A DNA stretch of 5,575 nucleotides from an uncultured Flammeovirgaceae bacterium. Its GTDB lineage: Bacteria > Bacteroidota > Bacteroidia > Cytophagales > Cyclobacteriaceae. Of the stretch, positions 1 to 4,085 are shown piece after piece. The notes beneath the pieces were generated by a model. That model saw nothing but the letters and a program-made list of their open reading frames with translations. It made no database searches and was not told the origin of the DNA. A program made the position numbers and the translations under genes. Within the stretch, counting starts at the first letter, position 1; each line of letters starts with the position of its first letter. Location: assembly GCA_946480685.1 (NCBI GenBank), contig CAMLLI010000343.1:1-5575 (forward strand). Direction: 5' to 3'.

Positions 1-1411
1 CACCCCGGAATGTATAGCACGACTTGGTTTTGCTGTGGCACATGCATTGGACAATGCATCTCCGCCGGTTACTGATCTCTCTGAAAATATGGCTGCACTG
101 GCAGAACAGATAGCCCAGGCGTTGCGCACTGCCAGGAAGCCGGTGATCATTTCCGGGGCCGGTTGTGAAAGTGATGCAGTGATGAAAGCTGCAGCGAACG
201 TAGCCTATGCCTTGAATAAAGAGAACAGCAACACAGGGCTGGTATATACCATGTTGGAGTGTAATTCTATCGGACTCGCTATGATGGGAGGACACCGCTT
301 ACATGCCGCTTTCAATGCTGTTGTGAATGGACATGCGGATACAGTGATTGTACTGGAGAACGATTTATACCGTCATGGAAGAAAATCGGATGTAGATGCT
401 TTTCTGAAAGCCTGCCGGAAAATAATTGTACTCGATCATTCGATTCATGGTACCACACAGCAAGCCGATGTGGTTATACCGGCCGGTACATTTGCAGAAT
501 CTGACGGTATACTGGTGAATAATGAAGGTCGCGCGCAACGATTCTTCCAGGTATACGAGTCTAAAGATTTAGTCTGCGAAAGCTGGCGATGGTTACTGGA
601 TATAGGGGCAGCCGCTAATCACGAACGACTCAGTAACTGGAAAAATTTTGAAGACATCACCCATGCTATAGCAACTGATGAACCTTTACTGAAACGTATA
701 GATGCCGTAACACCGCCATCGCAGTTCAGGGTTGCAGGTCAGCGTATACCACGCGAGCCACATCGGTATAGCGGCCGCACTTCGATGCAGGCCAATATAC
801 ATGTAAGCGAACCCAAACCTCCGGAAGATACCGATTCACCATTGTCCTATACCATGGAAGGTTATCGCGGTATGCCGCCATCATCCATGATTCCATTTTT
901 CTGGTCTCCGGGTTGGAACTCCGTGCAATCCGTAAACAAATACCAGCAGGAGATAGGCGGAGCTCTGAAAGGTGGCGATCCCGGCATACGGTTACTCGAA
1001 CCGGTTGCCGATAAAACTATAAAATACTTTGAAGGTATACCCGAAGCGTTCAAACCACTGGAAGATCATTTACTCATCATGCCGATGCATCACATCTTCG
1101 GATCAGAAGAACTAAGTGCGCGTTCACCTTCCGTAGCACAGCGTATACCACAACCCTATATTTTACTGAATATGGACGATGCTGTTGCTATGAGCCTTCT
1201 TGAAAATTATATACTTACTTTCTATATGGGCCAGTACGAATATAGCTTACCCGTAAAAGTAAGTAACGCCATCCCCAACGGAGTGGCTGCTGTTCCGTAC
1301 GGTCTCCCGGAAATACCCTACACCGAACTCCCCGAATGGGCCACCACACGTGCCCCAAAATACTTACACACCCTCACCCCAACCTACACACGTAAATACC
1401 AAAACACTTAA
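1..1411 (+). CDS. nuoG: NADH-quinone oxidoreductase subunit G, C-terminal part (5' end off window)
   Basis: This is the large Fe-S subunit of the peripheral arm of complex I, which passes electrons from NuoE/F towards NuoI. The frame is open from base 2 to the TAA at 1409-1411, giving 469 residues. That is about half of an E. coli-type NuoG (about 900 aa), so the N-terminal Fe-S domains lie outside the window. The GTG at 35 is an internal Val: homology to E. coli NuoG (ARLGFAVAHALD) begins before it. The visible part is the molybdopterin-oxidoreductase-like domain, which carries no Mo cofactor in complex I. Recognisable blocks are RKPVIISGAG (about residues 44-53), VLENDLYRH (about 117-125), FAESDGILVNNEGRAQRFFQ (about 164-183), PREPHRYSGRT (about 251-261), and the C-terminal beta-barrel-like FGSEELSARSP and RIPQPYILLN (about 366-390). 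The last 25-30 residues (WATTRAPKYLHTLTP and onward) form a tail that does not match the E. coli ending as I remember it. The stop is 12 nt before nuoH and in the same frame. Confidence 0.96.
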   Translation, partial: TPECIARLGFAVAHALDNASPPVTDLSENMAALAEQIAQALRTARKPVIISGAGCESDAVMKAAANVAYALNKENSNTGLVYTMLECNSIGLAMMGGHRLHAAFNAVVNGHADTVIVLENDLYRHGRKSDVDAFLKACRKIIVLDHSIHGTTQQADVVIPAGTFAESDGILVNNEGRAQRFFQVYESKDLVCESWRWLLDIGAAANHERLSNWKNFEDITHAIATDEPLLKRIDAVTPPSQFRVAGQRIPREPHRYSGRTSMQANIHVSEPKPPEDTDSPLSYTMEGYRGMPPSSMIPFFWSPGWNSVQSVNKYQQEIGGALKGGDPGIRLLEPVADKTIKYFEGIPEAFKPLEDHLLIMPMHHIFGSEELSARSPSVAQRIPQPYILLNMDDAVAMSLLENYILTFYMGQYEYSLPVKVSNAIPNGVAAVPYGLPEIPYTELPEWATTRAPKYLHTLTPTYTRKYQNT

Positions 1412-1420
1412 ACACGTAAA
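1388..1420 (+). repeat. 9-bp direct repeat ACACGTAAA, 24 bp apart, across the nuoG stop
   Basis: ACACGTAAA occurs at 1388-1396 and again at 1412-1420. The offset is 24 bp (eight codons), so both copies read Thr-Arg-Lys in the nuoG/nuoH frame. The first copy encodes part of the NuoG tail. The second forms the 12-nt nuoG-nuoH spacer and the A-rich leader of nuoH. This looks like a small tandem duplication at the gene junction, though a 9-bp match could be chance. Confidence 0.5.
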
Positions 1421-1423
1421 AAA

Positions 1424-2377
1424 ATGTCACCGGTAATAATCGTCATTTGCGTCTTGGGAGGTTTGTTGCTTATAGCACCGGGATTGATCTGGCTTGAACG
1501 AAGATTGCTCGCAGTATGGCAGGATCGTTATGGTCCTAATCGTGCAGGTCCATTAGGAGTATTGGTTGTACTCGCAGATACATTAAAACTATTTTTCAAG
1601 GAAGACTGGATACCGCCATTCGCCGATAAGAAAGTGTTTGTGCTGGCGCCTGCTATAGTTGTGATCACGGTGCTGATGAGTTTTGTGATCGTTCCTTTCT
1701 CACCGGGATTTATAGTAGTCGATTTGAATATAGGACTCCTGTTTTTCCTCGCCATGTCATCCATGGGCGCGTATAGTATAATTCTCGGAGGCTGGGCTTC
1801 CAATAATAAATACTCCTTACTGGGAGCGATGCGCGGTGCAGCGCAGATGATCTCCTACGAAGTGTTCATGGGACTTTCCCTGATGGGAGTAGTGTTGATT
1901 ACCGGCTCCTTTAGTCTGCATGATATAGTTGAAGCACAACGCAACATGTGGTTTGTGGTGCCACAGTTTTTAGGATTTGTAATTTTTCTGATAGCCGGTA
2001 TAGCGGAAACACATCGTCTGCCTTTTGATATACCCGAAGCAGAGAGTGAATTGATAGCCGGGTTTCACTCAGAGTATTCTGGTATGAAGTTCGGAATGTT
2101 CTTCGTAGGAGAATATATAGGGATCATGCTCATCTCGTGTATGGTAACCTGTTTGTTCTTCGGAGGCTGGCTGGGACCAGCGTTTCTGCCACCCATTGTG
2201 TGGTTTGTATTGAAGATGTTCGCGTTCATTGCTCTGTTCATTTTGCTGCGTGCTTCGTTGCCGCGACCTCGCTATGATCAGTTAATGGAATTCGGCTGGA
2301 AGATATTATTACCCTTATCATTACTGAATGTGATGGTAACTGCAGCAATCATTCTGTGGAATGAAAATCCGCTGTGA
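1424..2377 (+). CDS. nuoH: NADH-quinone oxidoreductase subunit H
   Basis: NuoH (ND1 homologue) is the membrane subunit that forms the quinone-access chamber and joins the peripheral and membrane arms. The product is 317 aa; E. coli NuoH is 325. Family motifs appear in order: LERRLL with E25, RYGPNRAG (about 37-44), [18 protein letters not shown], a quinone-site loop with [31 protein letters not shown], and a C-terminal [15 protein letters not shown]. The sequence is strongly hydrophobic, consistent with the eight helices of the family. The N-terminus is about 11 residues shorter than in E. coli. It cannot be extended, because the in-frame codons upstream lead straight to the nuoG stop after ACA-CGT-AAA-AAA. 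The leader is A-rich with no Shine-Dalgarno sequence. It lies 12 nt after nuoG, so translation may be coupled. Confidence 0.97.
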   Translation: MSPVIIVICVLGGLLLIAPGLIWLERRLLAVWQDRYGPNRAGPLGVLVVLADTLKLFFKEDWIPPFADKKVFVLAPAIVVITVLMSFVIVPFSPGFIVVDLNIGLLFFLAMSSMGAYSIILGGWASNNKYSLLGAMRGAAQMISYEVFMGLSLMGVVLITGSFSLHDIVEAQRNMWFVVPQFLGFVIFLIAGIAETHRLPFDIPEAESELIAGFHSEYSGMKFGMFFVGEYIGIMLISCMVTCLFFGGWLGPAFLPPIVWFVLKMFAFIALFILLRASLPRPRYDQLMEFGWKILLPLSLLNVMVTAAIILWNENPL

Positions 2378-2424
2378 CAGTATATATAGTTTGGTAAGTA
2401 TAGTTCACTAAAACAGATAACGCC
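2378..2424 (+). other. nuoH-nuoI spacer, A/T-rich leader of nuoI
   Basis: This 47-bp spacer begins with a TATATATAG run and ends with CTAAAACAGATAACGCC before the nuoI ATG. An in-frame TAG at 2401-2403, with no other start codon after it, fixes nuoI at 2425. There is no Shine-Dalgarno sequence. A TAGTTTG string near 2388 resembles the Bacteroidota -7 element TAnnTTTG but has the wrong internal spacing, and no -33 TTTG was seen at a suitable distance. I therefore do not call a promoter. Confidence 0.5.
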
Positions 2425-2940
2425 ATGTTCAGCATCATCCGTACCATGTGGCTCACGTTTTTGCATATGTTTCACAAACGTGCCACCATTCAATACCCGG
2501 AAGAGAAGCCGCAGTTACCGGCACGCTGGCGAGGGCGAATTGTATTGACACGTGATCCGGACATGGAGGAACGTTGCGTAGGATGTTACCTCTGCGCAGC
2601 TGCTTGTCCTGTAGACTGTATATCACTGCAGGCAACCGAAGATGAACATGGTCGCAGATACCCGGCATTCTTCCGGATAAATTTCTCGCGGTGTATATTC
2701 TGTGGATACTGTGAAGAAGCTTGTCCTACCTATGCTATACAACTTATACCTGATTTTGAAATGGGTGAATACGTGAGACAGAATTTAGTATACGAGAAAG
2801 AAGACCTGCTCATTAACAGTCAGGGTAAATATCCGGGCTATAGTTATTATAAAGTAGCAGGACTGGCAATCAAGGGCAAGTCGAAGGGAGAAGGGGAGAA
2901 CGAGCTTGAGCCGGTTGATGTGCATAGCCTGTTGCCGTAG
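2425..2940 (+). CDS. nuoI: NADH-quinone oxidoreductase subunit I (2x[4Fe-4S] ferredoxin-like)
   Basis: NuoI (TYKY homologue) carries clusters N6a and N6b, which relay electrons from NuoG to NuoB and on to quinone at the base of the peripheral arm. Two complete [4Fe-4S] motifs are visible: C51-x2-C54-x2-C57-x3-C61-P and C90-x2-C93-x2-C96-x3-C100-P. An N-terminal amphipathic stretch (about residues 1-17) suits membrane-surface attachment. E. coli NuoI is matched closely in [34 protein letters not shown] and [10 protein letters not shown]. The match continues into the C-terminal tail ([18 protein letters not shown]), which I associate with the E. coli-like branch. The product is 171 aa; E. coli NuoI is 180, the difference being a shorter N-terminus. 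The start is forced by an in-frame TAG at 2401. The gene is followed by an unusually long 269-bp gap. Confidence 0.97.
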   Translation: MFSIIRTMWLTFLHMFHKRATIQYPEEKPQLPARWRGRIVLTRDPDMEERCVGCYLCAAACPVDCISLQATEDEHGRRYPAFFRINFSRCIFCGYCEEACPTYAIQLIPDFEMGEYVRQNLVYEKEDLLINSQGKYPGYSYYKVAGLAIKGKSKGEGENELEPVDVHSLLP

Positions 2941-2943
2941 GGC

Positions 2944-2972
2944 AGCTAGCTACTAGCCGCTAGCTACTAGCT
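2944..2972 (+). other. Imperfect hairpin after nuoI, followed by TGTTTTG
   Basis: AGCTAG (2944-2949) can pair with CTAGCT (2967-2972), and ACTAG-type bases inside can extend the stem after a 3x3 internal mismatch. Shorter 5-bp GCTAG/CTAGC hairpins with a CTA loop compete with it (2945-2957 and 2959-2971). A run of only four T follows. It lies just after the nuoI stop, where a weak terminator or 3'-end stabiliser could sit, but the palindromic character of CTAG repeats is enough to explain the pairing. Confidence 0.3.
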
Positions 2973-2990
2973 GTTTTGTCCTGAGGCCAG
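2963..2990 (+). repeat. Copy 1 of a duplicated ~28-bp element
   Basis: The core CTGTTTTGTCCTGAGGCCAG at 2971-2990 recurs as CTGTTTGTCCTGAAGCCAG at 3145-3163. The match extends left to GCTAC at 2963 and 3137. Differences are one missing T, one G/A change and two changes in the left flank. The two copies sit at the junction of CTAG- or CCGG-type and CCAG-type heptamers in each array. Confidence 0.75.
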
Positions 2991-3025
2991 GAGCCTGCAA
3001 CCAGAAGCGATTTCAGATCCAATTA

Positions 3026-3062
3026 CACAGAGTACACGAAGAAAACACAAAGGTCCACAGAG
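3026..3062 (+). repeat. Four CACRRAG heptamers at ~10-bp spacing
   Basis: CACAGAG (3026-3032), CACGAAG (3035-3041), CACAAAG (3046-3052) and CACAGAG (3056-3062) are spaced 9, 11 and 10 bp apart, close to one helical turn. Similar strings of the type CACAGAGTACACAGAG are, as I recall, common in intergenic DNA of Bacteroidota. The function is unknown. The spacing would place all copies on one face of the DNA. Confidence 0.6.
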
Positions 3063-3080
3063 TTTTTGATTGTCTTTACA

Positions 3081-3209
3081 CGAATAACGATTAACTAATA
3101 ACGGATAACGATTAACCACTAGCACACAACGTTCCGGCTACCGGCTGTTTGTCCTGAAGCCAGTGGCCAGAAGCCAGCAGCTAACTTATAACGATTAACG
3201 ACTAAAAGA
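3081..3209 (+). repeat. Degenerate 7-bp tandem array, TAA/CAG type, ending at the nuoJ start
   Basis: TAA occurs at 3085, 3092, 3099, 3106 and 3113, followed by TAG at 3120, CAA at 3127 and CCG at 3134 and 3141, all exactly 7 bp apart. After a single-base phase shift the lattice resumes: CTG at 3154, CAG at 3161, 3168 and 3175, and TAA at 3182, 3189, 3196 and 3203. The next lattice point, 3210, is the nuoJ ATG. The phase shift coincides with the T run that is one base shorter here than in the related copy at 2971. Confidence 0.85.
3137..3163 (+). repeat. Copy 2 of the duplicated ~28-bp element
   Basis: This is the partner of 2963-2990, in direct orientation and about 174 bp downstream. It carries three T where copy 1 has four, which shifts the heptamer phase by one base within the array around it. 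Confidence 0.75.
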
Positions 3210-3731
3210 ATGGCCTTCTACATCGCATCCACCATCGCTATACTCGCCACGATCATGGTGATTACGCGCTATAATATGATTCATGCATTGCTATACCTGG
3301 TAGTTTCTTTCCTGGCGGTAGCGGTAATTTTCTTTATGCTCGGTGCTCCGTTTGTTGCTGCGCTCGAGGTAATTATATATGCGGGTGCGATTGTCGTGCT
3401 TATCATTTTTGTGATCATGATGCTCAACCTGAAAGAAGAATCGGTAGAGCAGGAACGGAAGTGGTTTAGTAAAAATATATGGATTGGTCCGGGAATACTG
3501 GCGTTGGTGTTGCTGGGCGAGCTGGCATATATACTGGTAACGTCCGAGCGGGTGTTGCTGAATAATTCGGTAGTAGATTCTAAAGCGGTAGGCATGTCGT
3601 TGTACGGGCCCTATATTATCGGAGTAGAACTTTGCGGCTTGCTGCTGATGGCAGGTATAGTCGGTGCCTATCATTTAGGCAGACAGCGTAGAAAAGTGAT
3701 TCATCGTTTTCTTGAAAATACGGAAGAATGA
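3210..3731 (+). CDS. nuoJ: NADH-quinone oxidoreductase subunit J
   Basis: NuoJ (ND6 homologue) is a membrane subunit next to NuoH and NuoK. Its third helix, with a pi-bulge, takes part in the central water and proton pathway. The product is 173 aa; E. coli NuoJ is 184. The start matches E. coli well ([14 protein letters not shown] against the E. coli AFYICGLIAILAT). The diagnostic segment is [14 protein letters not shown] with E53 and Y57, followed by VIMMLNL and the soluble loop [35 protein letters not shown] and a last hydrophobic helix precede a short basic tail ([11 protein letters not shown]). Five membrane helices are plausible. The leader (ACGACTAAAAGA) is the end of the heptamer array and has no Shine-Dalgarno sequence. 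The stop overlaps the nuoK start as ATGA. Confidence 0.96.
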   Translation: MAFYIASTIAILATIMVITRYNMIHALLYLVVSFLAVAVIFFMLGAPFVAALEVIIYAGAIVVLIIFVIMMLNLKEESVEQERKWFSKNIWIGPGILALVLLGELAYILVTSERVLLNNSVVDSKAVGMSLYGPYIIGVELCGLLLMAGIVGAYHLGRQRRKVIHRFLENTEE

Positions 3732-4039
3732 ATAATGCATTGCCAATTGATATGGGTTTGTTGCTGGCAGGAGTGTTGTTTACTCTTGGGTTGATCAGTG
3801 TGCTGATCAGGCGCAACATTATATTCATGCTGATCTCGGTAGAGATTATGCTGAATGCCGCAGGTCTTGCTTTTATCGTAGCAGGTTCGCGCTGGGCGCA
3901 GGCTGACGGACAAGTGATGTTCATCTTTATACTCACCATGGCGGCAGCCGAGGTGTCCGTAGGACTCGCCCTGATCCTGCAGATATACCACCAGTTGAAA
4001 ACACTGGACAGTGACGCTGCCGATAAGATGAACGGATAA
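3728..4039 (+). CDS. nuoK: NADH-quinone oxidoreductase subunit K
   Basis: NuoK (ND4L homologue) is a small membrane subunit with three helices that, with NuoJ, forms part of the proton channel between NuoH and NuoN. The product is 103 aa; E. coli NuoK is 100. Both conserved membrane glutamates are present: E39 in [12 protein letters not shown] (E. coli E36) and E75 in [12 protein letters not shown] (E. coli E72). RRN at 28-30 and GQVM at 61-64 also match the family. The ATG overlaps the nuoJ TGA by four bases, typical of translational coupling. GGAAG just upstream is Shine-Dalgarno-like but lies too close to the start and is nuoJ coding sequence. The next in-frame ATG would remove eight residues and is less likely. 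Confidence 0.96.
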   Translation: MNNALPIDMGLLLAGVLFTLGLISVLIRRNIIFMLISVEIMLNAAGLAFIVAGSRWAQADGQVMFIFILTMAAAEVSVGLALILQIYHQLKTLDSDAADKMNG

Positions 4040-4042
4040 GTA

Positions 4043-4060
4043 TACCGATAGTGATCGGTA
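4043..4060 (+). other. Perfect 7-bp hairpin in the nuoK-nuoL spacer
   Basis: TACCGAT (4043-4049) and ATCGGTA (4054-4060) form a perfect inverted repeat around the loop AGTG. It starts three bases after the nuoK stop and lies in a 46-bp spacer. No T run follows, so it is not an intrinsic terminator. It could be an mRNA stabiliser or processing stem, or a binding site for a dimeric regulator. The rest of the spacer (to 4085) is an A-rich leader, ACTAAAGTGTA, with no Shine-Dalgarno sequence. Confidence 0.55.
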
Positions 4061-4085
4061 CACATTCAACTCAAACTAAAGTGTA

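Larger units (their letters stand above)
2944..3006 (+). repeat. Degenerate 7-bp tandem array, CTAG/CCAG type
   Basis: Words of the form C-T/A-A/G recur on an exact 7-bp lattice: CTA at 2946, 2953, 2960 and 2967, an irregular TTT at 2974, CTG at 2981, CAG at 2988, CTG at 2995 and CAG at 3002. Eight of nine positions fit. The first part includes two copies of the 12-mer GCTAGCTACTAG (2945-2956 and 2959-2970), 14 bp apart. Degenerate heptamer arrays are known from other bacteria, for example the STRR repeats of cyanobacteria. I cannot name the family here. Confidence 0.8.
2941..3209 (+). other. 269-bp non-coding repeat mosaic between nuoI and nuoJ
   Basis: No credible gene lies here. The stretch consists of a CTAG/CCAG heptamer array (2944-3006), a short unassigned piece (3007-3024), four CACRRAG words (3026-3062), a short T-rich piece (3063-3080), and a second heptamer array of TAA/CAG words (3081-3209) that reaches the nuoJ start codon. 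E. coli nuo genes are packed closely at this junction, so an insertion of this size is notable. I found no convincing promoter or intrinsic terminator. It could be a transcribed spacer, a stability or processing element, or neutral repeat DNA. Confidence 0.8.

Noticed and set aside
35..1411. GTG at 35 as the start of a separate 458-aa protein
   Set aside because: The frame is open to the left edge, and the residues before it (ARLGFA) already match E. coli NuoG, so the gene is truncated by the window.
2944..2978. Intrinsic terminator after nuoI
   Set aside because: The stem is imperfect, alternative pairings compete, and only four T follow. Pairing is expected from any CTAG-rich repeat. It is kept only as a low-confidence hairpin.
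3061..3209. Bacteroidota-type promoter (TTTG ... TAnnTTTG) for nuoJ
   Set aside because: TTTG occurs at 3065 and 3148, but no TAnnTTTG lies at the right distance. The best candidate, TAACTTAT at 3182, has two mismatches and is about 30 bp away.
2941..3209. CRISPR array
   Set aside because: The repeats are degenerate 7-mers in tandem without unique spacers, and no cas gene is in view.
2941..3209. Mobile element (IS or MITE) in the nuoI-nuoJ gap
   Set aside because: I saw no terminal inverted repeats, no clear target-site duplication and no transposase fragment. The content is short-period repeats.
3281..4069. Several overlapping minus-strand open frames of 100-150 codons across nuoJ and nuoK
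   Set aside because: They lie antisense to well-conserved genes, have low-complexity Ser/Thr/Ile or His/Tyr/Gln-rich translations, and no recognisable motif.
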